The notes: generated by a model from the sequence alone, not told the origin. Numbered from the stretch's first letter, positions 1-9,438 are shown. The stretch: 64,000 bases of DNA from Pseudomonadota bacterium (GCA_023422775.1 JAFAGM010000093.1:1-64000); one strand, 5' to 3'. Translations and numbers: made by a program.

Positions 1-754
1 AAGGCGCGACGTCGATCCCGGCGTCTTTCAGCGCCTGACGCACCCCGCGCGCGATGTCGACCGCGCCCGGCGTGTCGCCGTGAATGCACACGGTGTCGGT
101 GCGCATCTTGATGACCTTGCCGGTGACCGACACCACTGCGCCGTCCTGCACCATCCGCACCACGCGGTCGGCGATCTCCTTCGCATCGTGCAGCACCGCG
201 CCCGGCTTCTTGCGTGACACCAGCGAGCCATTGTCCTCATAGGCGCGATCGGCGAACACCTCGTGCACCATCGGCAGGTTGGCGGCCTCGCCGGCCTGCA
301 CCAGCTTCGAGTTCGCGAGCACCACAAAAATCAGATTGGGGTCGACGGCCTTGATGCCGCTGGCGATCGCCTTCGCGGTCATGTCGTCTTCGCAGGCGAC
401 GTTGGAAAGCGCGCCGTGCGCCTTGACGTGAGTAACCTTGTAACCGGCGGCGGTCGCGATCGCCTGCAGCGCGCCGATCTGGTAGGCGATCAGATTTTCG
501 ATCTCGGAGGATTTCAAGCCCGGAACCGGCCGCCGGCCGAAACCGTGCAGGTCGCGATAGCCGGGGTGGGCGCCGACGCTGACGCCGCGCGCTTTCGCCA
601 GTTCGACGGTATGGCGCATGATGTCGGCGTCGCCGGCGTGAAAGCCGCAGGCCACGTTCACCGAGGTCGCCAGTTCGATCATCGCAGCGTCATTGCCCAT
701 TTCCCATGCGCCAAATCCTTCGCCGAGGTCGCAATTGAGGTCGATGGTTGCCAT
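1..754 (-). CDS. pxpA: 5-oxoprolinase subunit A, LamB/YcsF family (3' end cut by window)
   Basis: This is subunit A of the ATP-dependent 5-oxoprolinase PxpABC, which opens 5-oxoproline to glutamate in the cytoplasm. The frame starts at the ATG ending at 754 and runs off the window edge, so about 251 residues are visible; the family is usually near 255, so only a few residues are missing. The N-terminus reads IDLNCDLGEGFG, followed by VNVACGFHAGD and VSVGAHPGY, all family signatures. A GGAG lies 8 nt before the start. It is the third gene in the order pxpB-pxpC-pxpA, 38 nt after pxpC, so it is probably cotranscribed with both. Older annotations call it a lactam utilization protein. Confidence 0.93.
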   Translation of the reverse strand, partial: MATIDLNCDLGEGFGAWEMGNDAAMIELATSVNVACGFHAGDADIMRHTVELAKARGVSVGAHPGYRDLHGFGRRPVPGLKSSEIENLIAYQIGALQAIATAAGYKVTHVKAHGALSNVACEDDMTAKAIASGIKAVDPNLIFVVLANSKLVQAGEAANLPMVHEVFADRAYEDNGSLVSRKKPGAVLHDAKEIADRVVRMVQDGAVVSVTGKVIKMRTDTVCIHGDTPGAVDIARGVRQALKDAGIDVAP

Positions 755-792
755 GACGTTGCTCCGCTTCGCCTGAGTGAATCTCTTGCCTG

Positions 793-1845
793 TCAGTCCG
801 GCCCTTGTACATCGGTAGATGCCGCATGCCAGGTTCCGGAATCGACCGCATTGACGGCGTGCCCGGCGACATTCGCATCGTGCAGTGCGTCGACGTTGAG
901 ATCAATGTTCGCGATATCGCGCAGCCGGTCGGGTAGGGTGCGCAGCAGTTCTGCAAATTTGCGGGCCTCCGCCTGCGCCTCCGCCATGCTGACGGCCTTG
1001 AAGCGAAACGCGCGCCCGGCCTGCATTTGCGCGAACCGTCCGAAGTCGGCCGAAATCACGGTCGCGATCTTGGGATAGCCGCCGCTGGTGCCGCGATCCG
1101 GCATCAGCACGATCGGTTGGCCGTTGCCGGGCACCTGCACGCTGCCGTTGACGGTGCCGTCGGAGACGATGTTGTGGCCGTGGAGATGCTCGAGGACGGG
1201 GCCTTCGAGCCGGTAACCCATGCGGTCGCTGGTCGGCGAGACCTTCCACTCACTGTCGATGAACAGTTTCCTGGTCTCGTCGGCGAACTCATCGTCCTGC
1301 GGACCCCATACCACGCGGATCGGCGCATCGGTTGCTGCCGGCAGTTCGATCCGCCGTTCCACCGCGCAGCCGGCGTTCGTCGCCTGCAACTCGTCGCCCG
1401 CCTGCAGCGGTCGCGGATAGGGGCTGCCGAGGCCGGCGCGGGCGTTGACGGCGAGGCTGCCGAACATCGGCTCGCCGGCTATCCCGCCTTCGATGGCGAG
1501 GTAGCTGAACGCGCCGCCGCGGGCGAAGCCGAGTGTCAGCGTCTCGCCGTCGGCAATCGTTGCCGAACTATCCGACGCCACGGCGCGGCCTGCGATATCG
1601 GCGTTGCGCGGGGCACCCGCCAGCGCGATGCGCACGGCGCCGTTGCGCGCCGTGAAGCTTGCACCGAACGGACCGATTTCGACAGCCGCCGCGAACGGCG
1701 CGTTCCCGACCAGCGCATTCGCGGTCGCCAGCGCCAGCCGATCCATCGCGCCGCTGGGGACGAGGCCATAGCGCTGGGAGCCGGGACGCCCGCCGTCCTG
1801 TATCGAGCTTGCCGGGCCGATCGATGCAACGACGAGCTTGCTCAT
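793..1845 (-). CDS. pxpC: 5-oxoprolinase subunit C, biotin-dependent carboxyltransferase-like
   Basis: A 350-residue protein of the KipA/YbgK (AHS2) family that works with PxpA and PxpB in 5-oxoproline hydrolysis. The start SIQDGGRPGSQRYGLVPSG and the later block DRGTSGGYPKIATVI are typical of the family, and the length is normal. Its ATG overlaps the stop of pxpB by four bases (ATGA), so translation is probably coupled. Older annotations call such proteins urea amidolyase-related or allophanate hydrolase subunit 2, but the presence of pxpA next to it supports the oxoprolinase reading. Confidence 0.93.
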   Translation of the reverse strand: MSKLVVASIGPASSIQDGGRPGSQRYGLVPSGAMDRLALATANALVGNAPFAAAVEIGPFGASFTARNGAVRIALAGAPRNADIAGRAVASDSSATIADGETLTLGFARGGAFSYLAIEGGIAGEPMFGSLAVNARAGLGSPYPRPLQAGDELQATNAGCAVERRIELPAATDAPIRVVWGPQDDEFADETRKLFIDSEWKVSPTSDRMGYRLEGPVLEHLHGHNIVSDGTVNGSVQVPGNGQPIVLMPDRGTSGGYPKIATVISADFGRFAQMQAGRAFRFKAVSMAEAQAEARKFAELLRTLPDRLRDIANIDLNVDALHDANVAGHAVNAVDSGTWHAASTDVQGPD

Positions 1846-2573
1846 GCGGTGATCTGCTCGGCTATGAATTCGCCGGCCTCGGCGGCGCGATCCTGTTCGG
1901 CGAAGGTCCTGGCATCGACCGGCGTGAAGCTGACATTATCGCCCGGTTCCAGCAGGAAGATCGGATCGCGATGCAGTTGATAGGTGCGGACCGCCGTACG
2001 CCCCAGCAGATGCCAGCCGCTCGGCCCGGCGAGGCACTGCACGCCGGTCTGTACGCCGCCGATCGAGATGGTGCCGGCCGGCGTCAGCAGGCGCGGGTTC
2101 TGCCGGCGCGGCATGTGCAGGGAATCCGCGAGCCCGCTGAGATAGGACCAGCCGGGCGTAAAGCCGATCATCGCGACGCGGTAGTCGCCGGCTGTGTGCC
2201 GCGCCACGATCTCGTCGGGCGTCGTGTGGAGTGCCTTGGCGACATCCTCGAGGTCGATGCCGTGCTCGCCGCCATAGACCACCGGAATCCGCCAGCGCCG
2301 GGACTTGGCCGTCGCAGGGACCGGCTGTTGCGCCAGCGCGAGAATTCTTGCGCCGAGCTTGTCAAAGTCGATCTGCACCGGGTCGTAATGCACCAGCAGC
2401 GAGCGATAGGTCGGCACGGTCTCGGTGACACCCGGCACAGGTTCGGCTGCCATGGCGCGGTCGAGCGCCAGAACCCGCCGGTTGGCGGCATCATCGATGT
2501 TGCGGCTGAATTCCACCGTGATGGCGCGGTCGCCACTAGGCAAAAGGCGGGGCGGGGATAGCGGCGCGGCCAT
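1842..2573 (-). CDS. pxpB: 5-oxoprolinase subunit B, KipI/YbgJ family
   Basis: A 243-residue AHS1/KipI-type protein and the first gene of the pxpBCA operon. The blocks GFTPGWSYLSGL and GGVQTGVQCLAG-SGWHLLGRT are family signatures. The ATG at 2573 has only a weak, closely spaced Shine-Dalgarno (GAGG), so the start is likely but not certain. The operon promoter should lie in the 226 bp between this gene and the divergent RraA-family gene. The function follows from family knowledge and the complete three-gene set. Confidence 0.92.
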   Translation of the reverse strand: MAAPLSPPRLLPSGDRAITVEFSRNIDDAANRRVLALDRAMAAEPVPGVTETVPTYRSLLVHYDPVQIDFDKLGARILALAQQPVPATAKSRRWRIPVVYGGEHGIDLEDVAKALHTTPDEIVARHTAGDYRVAMIGFTPGWSYLSGLADSLHMPRRQNPRLLTPAGTISIGGVQTGVQCLAGPSGWHLLGRTAVRTYQLHRDPIFLLEPGDNVSFTPVDARTFAEQDRAAEAGEFIAEQITA

Positions 2574-2799
2574 GACCTCGTAACTGTCTCGCAGCTTGTG
2601 CTGGCCTCAACCTGTAGCTTGTTTTGCGCCCGAGTGGAATTCGCTTCGAGCGAAATCAGCCAGCAAGTTCAATAAATTAATCTGCATTCTGATGATAAGG
2701 TGTTGTGATCGCTACCTTTCCCGGAAGCCCTTGACGCGATGCCGTTGCCCCGCAAGATGCGCTACCATTCAACCATCCCCTCCGGAGCCCGCTTTCCAG

Positions 2800-3498
2800 A
2801 TGTCCCTGTCCCCCGAAGCCATCGCAACCCTTTCCCAGGTGTCCACGGCCACGATCACCACCGTTCTGCTCAAGAAGGGGCTGCGAAACGTCTGGATGCG
2901 TGGTACCAAGCCGTTGCGGCCGGGACAGCCGCGGCTGGTCGGGCCGGCGTTCACGCTACGCTTCGTGCCGGCCCGCGAGGACCTTGCCACCCCTGAGTCC
3001 TGGTCGTCGCCGATCTCGACACGCACCGCGATCGAAGCCATGCCGAAAGGCTGCATCGCCGTGGTCGACGCCATGGGCGAGACCGACGCCGGCATCTTCG
3101 GCGACATTCTCTGCGCGCGCATGGTCAAGCGCGGCGTCGCGGCGCTGATCACCGACGGCGTGGTGCGCGATGTCGAAGGCGTGCTCGGCACCAATCTGCC
3201 CGTCTGGTGCGAGGGGTTCGCGGCGCCGCCCTCGGTCGCCGGCCTGACCTTCGTCGGCTGGGGCGAGCCGATCGGCTGCGGCGGGGTTGCGGTGTTTCCG
3301 AACGACGTCGTCGTCGCCGACCAGGATGGCGCAGTGCTGATCCCGCAAGCGCTGCTCGATCACGTACTGGCCGAGGGGCCGGAGCAGGAGCGGATGGAGG
3401 CCTGGATCGTCAACGAGGTGAACAACGGCGCGGCCCTGCCCGGGCTCTACCCGATGAACGCCGAGACCAAGGCGCGCTACGCGGCTACCAGGAAATAA
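2800..3498 (+). CDS. RraA family protein (HMG aldolase / RNase regulator-like fold)
   Basis: A 232-residue RraA-like protein. The block GVAALITDGVVRDVEG holds the conserved DG-x2-RD metal and substrate site. The family includes RNase E inhibitors, 4-hydroxy-4-methyl-2-oxoglutarate aldolases and oxaloacetate decarboxylases. An aldolase or decarboxylase role seems more likely here, because the gene is followed 23 nt later by a cupin and is surrounded by catabolic genes. I chose the ATG at 2800 (MSLSPEAIATLSQV), which begins the conserved part and has GGAG upstream; the open frame extends further 5' but without family sequence. Confidence 0.85.
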   Translation: MSLSPEAIATLSQVSTATITTVLLKKGLRNVWMRGTKPLRPGQPRLVGPAFTLRFVPAREDLATPESWSSPISTRTAIEAMPKGCIAVVDAMGETDAGIFGDILCARMVKRGVAALITDGVVRDVEGVLGTNLPVWCEGFAAPPSVAGLTFVGWGEPIGCGGVAVFPNDVVVADQDGAVLIPQALLDHVLAEGPEQERMEAWIVNEVNNGAALPGLYPMNAETKARYAATRK

Positions 3499-3521
3499 CA
3501 TCAACAAGGAGGGGTAACCCC

Positions 3522-3926
3522 ATGGACGTGCATCTCGCCGGCTCCCGACCGACGCGCCGGGCGCCGCCCGACTATTTCACCGGCACCGTGTATCAGGATC
3601 CGATCATCGCCACGGAGCAGCCCGCGCGGCTGGTATCTACCCGCGTCTCCTTCGAGCCCGGCGCACGCACGGCCTGGCACACGCACCCGCTCGGCCAGAC
3701 GCTCTATGTGATTTCGGGCGTTGGGCGCGTGCAGGCCCAGGGTGGGCCGATCCGCGAAATCCGCCCGGGAGACGTGGTCTGGATTCCCCCGGGCGAGAAG
3801 CACTGGCATGGCGCGTCGCCGACCAACGGAATGACCCACATCGCCATGCAGGAAGCGCTCGACGGCAACTACGCGACCTGGATGGAAAAGGTCACGGACG
3901 CGGAGTACGCCGCAAAGGTCGGGTAG
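3522..3926 (+). CDS. Cupin domain protein
   Basis: A 134-residue single-domain cupin. Metal ligands are visible in AWHTHPLGQTLYVISG (His-x-His and a downstream Gln in place of the usual Glu) and in the second motif PGDVVWIPPGEKHWHG. It could be a small metal-dependent enzyme or a sensor; the sequence does not decide. The start has a strong AAGGAGGGG, and the gene lies 23 nt after the RraA-family gene, so the two probably form an operon. Its stop abuts the stop of the convergent secreted protein. Confidence 0.85.
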   Translation: MDVHLAGSRPTRRAPPDYFTGTVYQDPIIATEQPARLVSTRVSFEPGARTAWHTHPLGQTLYVISGVGRVQAQGGPIREIRPGDVVWIPPGEKHWHGASPTNGMTHIAMQEALDGNYATWMEKVTDAEYAAKVG

Positions 3927-4280
3927 CTACACCCGCTGCGCTGTCCAGGTGCCGGAGCACAGGGCGGCACGCCATGTACCCGATCCCGAAGTGCCTGTGA
4001 GCACGCCGGAGCCAGCGGCGCGCTTAACGCCGCTCGCCAGCGTCACGCGAATGGCGCCGGCTTGTGCGACGCGGCCGGATGCGGTCACCGCGCTCGTGTT
4101 CGAGGCAACCTGGCCGTTGTTGATTTCGAGAGAAACCGACGCGCCGCTGCTGCATGCAGCGTTCGACGACGTGATCTGAACGTTCCAGTCGCCGTCGAAC
4201 GGTGCGGCTGCGGAGGGTGTGGCGGTTGCCAGCGTTGCGAGCAGCGAAGCGGCGATGGCGGATTTATGAAAGTAGTTCAT
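3927..4280 (-). CDS. Small secreted protein of unknown function
   Basis: A 117-residue protein with an N-terminal signal peptide (MNYFHKSAIAASLLATLATA, predicted cleavage near AAA-PFDG). The mature part is short, Ser/Gly/Ala-rich and holds three Cys, with GDWNVQI and SGTWRAALCSGTW blocks that resemble small periplasmic beta-barrel proteins. I chose the ATG at 4280 rather than an upstream in-frame start, because it places the signal peptide at the N-terminus and has AGGG seven bases upstream. No function is recognised. Confidence 0.75.
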   Translation of the reverse strand: MNYFHKSAIAASLLATLATATPSAAAPFDGDWNVQITSSNAACSSGASVSLEINNGQVASNTSAVTASGRVAQAGAIRVTLASGVKRAAGSGVLTGTSGSGTWRAALCSGTWTAQRV

Positions 4281-4433
4281 GGCGCGGCCCTGTTGTTTGG
4301 ACACGCTCACTGTCTCACGAAGCAATCGGGATGACTGTGACTGCTGTCACCCCGCGAAGTGAGACGAAAAATCTCGAAAAAAATCGCCCGGCCATCATGC
4401 CGGGCTATTGTCGACTTGCGCAAAAATTGGCTG

Positions 4434-5249
4434 TCAGTTGACGCGGGTCCAGGTCTGGCCGCCGCAGAACACGCCGCCGAAGGCGCAGCCCTGGACGCGC
4501 AGGCTGTCGGCGCCCTTCAGCGCGATGGTGGAATCATAGGTGCTGCCGCTGGTCGGATCGAGAATCCGGCCGCTCCATTTGTCCTTGCCGGGCTTCATGT
4601 TGATCAGAACCTGCTCGCCGTTCTCGTTCGATTTCTTGTCGACCGAATAGCCACACAGATTGGGGCCGCATTGCTCGATGCGCACCTTGCCTTCCTTCTC
4701 CTCCGTCAGCCACACGCCGAGCGGCGAGTTCGCGGGAGAAGGTGTTGAAGCTGCCGGAGCAGCGGCCTGTATCTGCGGCGCAGCCGTGGGCTGCGGCGCA
4801 GCAACCGGAGCGGACGCCGGTTCGACCGCCCGAGGGGGGCTCGGCTGCGCTTGCGGCGCTGGCGCAGCGGCATCCGCGGGGGCAACGGCGGCTGTCGCGG
4901 TTGACGGTCCGCTGCCCGGAGGCGGAGCAGGCGGAGCCGCGGCCGCAGGTGCTGCCGGAACGGCGGCCTGTTCTGCCGGCGCCGGCGCGGCCGGAGTTGC
5001 GGTTTCGGGTGCGGCCTGCGGAGCGGTCTTGGCCTGTTGCGGCGCCTTCCTGGCCGGACGATCGGGACCGCCGTCCTCGCTGCGCGACCGCTTGGTCTTC
5101 TTGCCGGTATTGTCGAAGACGCCGGGTATCGAAACGGTGCCGCGGTCAGGATCGATCGTGATGGTGCGGCCGCCATAGTCAAACGTGTACTGGGCGTGCG
5201 CGGCGGTACTCACCAGCAAAAGCACGGCGATACCGAGACACTTCTTCAT
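4434..5249 (-). CDS. DUF2147 domain protein with long Ala/Pro-rich linker
   Basis: A 271-residue exported protein. It has a signal peptide (MKKCLGIAVLLLVSTAAHAQ), a basic segment, about 110 residues of Ala/Pro/Gln-rich linker, and a C-terminal DUF2147 domain (GVWLTEEKEGKVRIEQCG to CGGQTWTRV). The ATG at 5249 is preceded by AGGAGGT, so it is a better start than the ATG 57 nt upstream. DUF2147 proteins are periplasmic or outer-membrane-associated and of unknown function. The linker suggests the domain is held away from a surface. Confidence 0.85.
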   Translation of the reverse strand: MKKCLGIAVLLLVSTAAHAQYTFDYGGRTITIDPDRGTVSIPGVFDNTGKKTKRSRSEDGGPDRPARKAPQQAKTAPQAAPETATPAAPAPAEQAAVPAAPAAAAPPAPPPGSGPSTATAAVAPADAAAPAPQAQPSPPRAVEPASAPVAAPQPTAAPQIQAAAPAASTPSPANSPLGVWLTEEKEGKVRIEQCGPNLCGYSVDKKSNENGEQVLINMKPGKDKWSGRILDPTSGSTYDSTIALKGADSLRVQGCAFGGVFCGGQTWTRVN

Positions 5250-5509
5250 TGCGACCTCCTGAGCGGAATCCCCAACCGCGAAGCTACGCAGCGGCAGCTT
5301 CACCAAACGTGATACAGATCACTTTCAAACGATAAGTCGTATAGTAGCGGCTTTGGGTTCAAATCGATTGGGCCAGTCTAATTTGCGGTCCAAGGGCGGT
5401 CAATTTCCTGAAAAGCCCGCGCAGCAAAGCAGCAGAACAACCGCGCAATCCCTTCGCGCACAATTTGTGGATCAGGAAACTTCGGTGATGCTGCGCTCGT
5501 TGCCGCGAT

Positions 5510-5914
5510 TCAGGATTCGTCGGCGGCAACGACTCGTCCCGACATCTCGCTCTTCAACTGTTCGAAGCGCCGCCGCGCCTCGCTTTCGCGATCGTCGACA
5601 AGCTGGATCGCGGCGTTGCGATCAAGCGGCCCGGTGACGAGCGGATTTGAATTTTCGCCGATGGTCTCATCGACATAGTAGTCGCCATTGTCGAGGCGCA
5701 CCGTCCACTTCAAACGGATTGAGGCCATCGGTCCGGGACCGATCTTCGAATATCCGTGAGCCTCGATGGGCAGGTGAGTTGAGGGGAGCGGTGGAGGTGT
5801 TGCGGACCTCTGCTCCGTGACCGCAGGTTTCTGGGCTTCTCTGGAAGACTCGGAACGGTCGAGAATGCTTGCAATAGCCGCCAGCGCATTGTCGGTCGGG
5901 TCGCTCTGAGCCAC
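5510..5914 (-). CDS. Hypothetical protein, GTG start
   Basis: A 134-residue soluble protein I do not recognise. It has a Pro-rich segment around residues 38-50, a beta-rich middle (SIRLKWTVRLDNGDYYVDET) and a charged C-terminal helix. The start is GTG at 5914, supported by GGAGG seven bases upstream. No neighbour suggests a role. Codon use looks like the host genes around it. Confidence 0.6.
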   Translation of the reverse strand: MAQSDPTDNALAAIASILDRSESSREAQKPAVTEQRSATPPPLPSTHLPIEAHGYSKIGPGPMASIRLKWTVRLDNGDYYVDETIGENSNPLVTGPLDRNAAIQLVDDRESEARRRFEQLKSEMSGRVVAADES

Positions 5915-6034
5915 GATTTAAGCCTCCGGATCGAGTACTGTCTCCGGAATCGGTGTCCCACTTCCGTCCGGTGTGTTTTCCTCAGTGCCGATAAGGCTGC
6001 GCTTTGTCAAATCTTGGCGTTTTTGCGGCGGCCT

Positions 6035-7459
6035 TTATGCACAAACCGGAGGTAATCTGTTCTTCCATGGCCGTGTCTGCTCAAGCTGGCCCGCGAGGCG
6101 GAACAACGTGCCTTCGTCGCCGAACCTGGCCGAGAACATCATGCCGAGCGGCAGGCCGGCCTTGTTCCAGGCCAGCGGCACCGACATCGCCGGCTGGCCG
6201 GACATGTTGAACATGGCGGTCCCGGGCATGTAGCGGCGCAGGATCGGCGCGATATGCGACAGGTCGTTCGACATCGTGTTGAGCTCGCCGATCCGCAAGG
6301 GAGGCGAGCACAGCGTCGGGCACAGGAAGACGTCGCAGGTCTCGAAGAAGGTCGCCAGTCCGCGCGAAATCTGGAAGGCTGCGAGTTGCGCGGCGACATA
6401 GTCGGTCGCGGTCGTCTTTTGGGCGTTGCTGGCGCTGGCCAGCGTCAATATTTCAAAATCGTTCTCCGTCGCTGCGCGGCCGAGCCTTTGTTCGATCAGC
6501 CGCACCGTCAGCGCCGTATTGCCACCCACGATCGTGGCCATCACCGCCGCCGGGTCGGCAGCGAGCACCGGGGCGCGTTCCTCGACATGATGGCCGAGCC
6601 TTTCCAGCAGGCTCGCGATCTCGCGCACGGCGGCGGCGATCTCCGGATCGATGGCGTCGCCATAGGGTGACTTGTCGGTGAAGGCGATGCGGAGCCTGCC
6701 GGGATCGCGGCCGACCTCCTGCGAAAACGGCCGCTCCGGCGCAGGTGCGGTGTATGGGCTCGACGGTTCAGGCCCGTGCACCGCGTCCATCATCACCGCG
6801 CTGTCGCGCACGCTGATGCTCACGACGTGGCCGCAGGAGAATCCACCCCAGCCTTCGCCCCGATCGGGGCCGAGCGGATTGCGCGCCCGGCTCGGCTTCA
6901 ATCCGAACACGCCGGAGGCGGACGCGGGAATGCGGATCGAGCCGCCGCCATCGCTGGCGTGCGCTACCGGGAGGATGCGGGCGGCGACCGCTGCCGCCGC
7001 ACCGCCCGATGAGCCGCCGGAAGAATGCTCGAGATTCCAGGGATTGCGGGTCGGCCCGAACAGGCGAGATTCCGTGGTCGGCATCAGTCCGAATTCGGGA
7101 CTGGAGCTCTTGCCGAAGATCGAGACGCCGGCATCGAGGAAGCGCTGCGCCAGCGTGCCGTTATGGTCGGCGACGAAATTCTTCAGGATCGTCGCGCCCG
7201 ACGTCGTGCGAGTGCCCTCCAGGAGATCGAGATCCTTCAGGAGGAACGGCACGCCGGTGAACGGACCGTCGGGCAGGCCCCGCTCGATCTGGCGCTCGGC
7301 ATAATCGTAGTGCTTGACCACGACCGCGTTGATCTGCGGATCGACCTTTGCGGTGCGGGCGACGGCCTCGTCGAGCAATTCGCGGGCGGAGACCTGCTTC
7401 TTGCGTACGAGATCGGCAAGGCCGACCGCGTCGTAATTGCCATATTCCTTGAAGGCCAT
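6035..7459 (-). CDS. Amidase, amidase-signature family
   Basis: A 474-residue amidase hydrolysing an unknown amide. The catalytic Lys-cisSer-Ser triad is visible: K75 in GVPFLLKD, S150 in SSGGSSGG and S174 in DGGGSIRIPAS. The ATG at 7459 follows GAGG with seven bases between; an in-frame GTG two codons upstream is less likely. Before the phage inserted, this gene lay about 61 nt downstream of the 2-hydroxyacid dehydrogenase now at 24823-25809, and was probably the last gene of the ABC-transporter operon. It is now cut off from that operon's promoter by 17.3 kb. Confidence 0.9.
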   Translation of the reverse strand: MAFKEYGNYDAVGLADLVRKKQVSARELLDEAVARTAKVDPQINAVVVKHYDYAERQIERGLPDGPFTGVPFLLKDLDLLEGTRTTSGATILKNFVADHNGTLAQRFLDAGVSIFGKSSSPEFGLMPTTESRLFGPTRNPWNLEHSSGGSSGGAAAAVAARILPVAHASDGGGSIRIPASASGVFGLKPSRARNPLGPDRGEGWGGFSCGHVVSISVRDSAVMMDAVHGPEPSSPYTAPAPERPFSQEVGRDPGRLRIAFTDKSPYGDAIDPEIAAAVREIASLLERLGHHVEERAPVLAADPAAVMATIVGGNTALTVRLIEQRLGRAATENDFEILTLASASNAQKTTATDYVAAQLAAFQISRGLATFFETCDVFLCPTLCSPPLRIGELNTMSNDLSHIAPILRRYMPGTAMFNMSGQPAMSVPLAWNKAGLPLGMMFSARFGDEGTLFRLAGQLEQTRPWKNRLPPVCA

Positions 7460-7533
7460 GCGCACACCTCACTTGCCGGCCGACCGATGGATCGGCCGCG
7501 TTCTTTTCACTCCCGAGAGGTCAGCCCAGCACG

Positions 7534-7544
7534 TCCTGATTGAT
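7534..7544. other. attL core of the prophage
   Basis: This is one copy of the 11-bp core TCCTGATTGAT, identical to 24833-24843. On the host side (7521-7533) the minus strand still encodes the last codons DVLG and a TGA stop of the interrupted dehydrogenase gene. Joining this flank to the right flank at the core restores a continuous frame ending NVINQDVLG. Confidence 0.85.
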
Positions 7545-7680
7545 TCCGTCCGAAGCTCGGACAATGGCGGACAATCAACGACAGAAATCGGCCTTCAACC
7601 TCTTGTTTTATCGATCTTAACTGCGAATGTCTGCCGTTGTCGTCCGACGATGTTTGACAGTCACAGACTCCGCTCTAGCG

Positions 7681-7725
7681 TTACCCCAGTGATTACCCCA
7701 GAATGCCAAAACGAAGTTACCCCGG
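7681..7725 (+). repeat. Left arm-type repeats TTACCCC(A/G)G, three copies
   Basis: TTACCCC followed by AG or GG starts at 7681, 7693 and 7717, on a 12-bp lattice with one position skipped. Two copies with the same 12-bp step recur near the right end at 24744 and 24756. Direct repeats inside both ends of an integrating element, next to an integrase with an arm-binding domain, are best read as arm-type binding sites. This is inference from position and pattern. Confidence 0.6.
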
Positions 7726-7745
7726 AAAACCGAGGAGAGCACGTT

Positions 7746-8984
7746 ATGGCGAGGCGAGGCGGATTGACAGCCCTGACGGTGAAAAACCTGGCGCCGCGGG
7801 CCACGAGATATGAAGTCCCCGATCTGGCGGGGCTATATCTGGCCGTACACCCATCGGGAGCAAAATCCTGGGTGTATCGCTTCCGGTTTAACGGCAAGAC
7901 CCGCAAGCTCACCGTCGGCAGTGCTTACACAGAAGCCGGCATCGAGGTCATCAAGATCGGCGCCGCCCGCGACATCGCCGATGAAGCGCGAGTGCTGATC
8001 GCCCGCAAGATCGACCCGATCGAACAGAACCGGGCGAAGCAGACGGCGGCGGCCGCTGAGGCAGCAGCGGCGCAGAACACGTTACGCGCCGTCGCCGAGA
8101 CGTATCTCGAGCAACACGGTCATCTTCGGACCATAGACCACCGGACCAAGATCTTTAAACGGCTGATCTTCCCGACGCTCGGCGCCCGTCAGATCGACGG
8201 CATCAAGCGTGCCGACATCGTCAAGCTGCTCGACGACGTTGCGAAGGGCAGGGGAGCGCCGATGGCCGACTCCGTCCTGGCCACGATGCGAGGATTCCTC
8301 AACTGGTACGCGGCGCGCCATGACGACTACGTGTCGCCGGTCGTCACGCGGATGGCTCGGACGTCGATCAAGGCGAGGGCGCGCAATCGCACGCTGACGG
8401 ATAGCGAGCTGCGCGCCCTGTGGCGCGCCTGCGATGAGGCCGGCATCTTCGGGCACTACGTTCGATTTACCGTACTGACGGCCACGCGCCGGAACGAGAG
8501 CGCCCACCTGCGCGGTGCCGAACTCGACGGTACCGACTGGACCATCCCCGGTAACCGCTACAAGAACAAACTGGACCACCTGGTCCCGCTCTCGGACGCC
8601 GCGGTGAAGGTGCTCAATAGCGTCCCGAAGATCGCCGGCACCGACTTCGTCTTCGCCACCCCGGACGGGAATCCGATCGCTGGTTTCGGCAGCCGCAAAG
8701 AGGCGATCGACAGGTTGATGGTCGCACAGCTGCGCAAGGTCGTCGGTCGCGACGACGTCGAGTTGTCGCGATGGACGATTCACGACTTGAGGCGCACGGC
8801 TCGCACGCTGATGTCCCGCGCTGGCGTGCCGTCGGAGATCGCCGAGCGCGCGCTCGGTCACGTCAAGACCGGAGTAGAAGGAATCTATGATCGGCACGGC
8901 TATCACGCGGAGAAAAAGCAGGCCTTCGTGAAGCTCGCGGACTTAATCGAACGCATTATTTCACCCGTCGGTGACGGGGCTTAA
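7746..8984 (+). CDS. Phage integrase, tyrosine recombinase with DUF4102 arm-binding domain
   Basis: A 412-residue site-specific recombinase that inserts and excises this element. The N-terminal part (LTVKNLAPRATRYEVPDLAGL, then GLYLAV-PSG-KSWVYRFR) is the arm DNA-binding domain. The catalytic domain shows TATRRNES, HDLRRTART, LGHV and the Tyr nucleophile in GIYDRHGY. I chose the ATG at 7746 after GAGGAG; the frame is open further upstream but that part overlaps the arm repeats. It lies about 200 bp inside attL. Confidence 0.92.
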   Translation: MARRGGLTALTVKNLAPRATRYEVPDLAGLYLAVHPSGAKSWVYRFRFNGKTRKLTVGSAYTEAGIEVIKIGAARDIADEARVLIARKIDPIEQNRAKQTAAAAEAAAAQNTLRAVAETYLEQHGHLRTIDHRTKIFKRLIFPTLGARQIDGIKRADIVKLLDDVAKGRGAPMADSVLATMRGFLNWYAARHDDYVSPVVTRMARTSIKARARNRTLTDSELRALWRACDEAGIFGHYVRFTVLTATRRNESAHLRGAELDGTDWTIPGNRYKNKLDHLVPLSDAAVKVLNSVPKIAGTDFVFATPDGNPIAGFGSRKEAIDRLMVAQLRKVVGRDDVELSRWTIHDLRRTARTLMSRAGVPSEIAERALGHVKTGVEGIYDRHGYHAEKKQAFVKLADLIERIISPVGDGA

Positions 8985-9183
8985 TTTCGATTTACCTGTC
9001 TGAGGTTGACGCGCGGCATCGGCCTGATGCAATGTGGATTCGCACGTCGATCGTCGCCAAGGCGCTCCCGGAGGAAATCTCCGGTCTCCATGCCATCGCG
9101 ACCGCTCGGAGCTCTAGGAGCTGCCTCCCGCAAGGCGACAATTGCGTAACCCCCAAAGTTACGACGCCAGCTAGGAGGCTCGC

Positions 9184-9438
9184 TTGAGCAATCAACCCAT
9201 GCACGCGCATGCGTGCGACATGCAACTCATCGACCACGACCACAAACTTACCACCCGCAGTGTAGCGCAACGTCTCGACGTCAGTGTCCGAACGATCGAG
9301 CGCTGGATGGAACGGCCGCACGTCGGATTCCCGCCGCCGGTCATGCGCACGTACGATGCGACTGGTCGCGTCTCATGTCGATTCTGGCGCCTCGGCGATA
9401 TCCTGGAGTGGGAGCGCATCCAGGGATCTCGCCAATGA
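9184..9438 (+). CDS. AlpA/excisionase-like helix-turn-helix protein, TTG start
   Basis: An 84-residue protein with a MerR-like helix-turn-helix (TTRSVAQRLDVSVRTIERWM) followed by a short wing and RLGDILEWE, as in AlpA-type regulators and excisionases. The start is TTG at 9184, chosen because AGGAGG lies 8 nt upstream. It is the first gene of the early phage operon and overlaps the next gene by four bases. It may control excision or early transcription. Confidence 0.75.
   Translation: MSNQPMHAHACDMQLIDHDHKLTTRSVAQRLDVSVRTIERWMERPHVGFPPPVMRTYDATGRVSCRFWRLGDILEWERIQGSRQ

Noticed and set aside
2596..2799. Upstream extension of the RraA-family gene
   Set aside because: The extra 68 codons have no family similarity, and the ATG at 2800 starts the conserved sequence.
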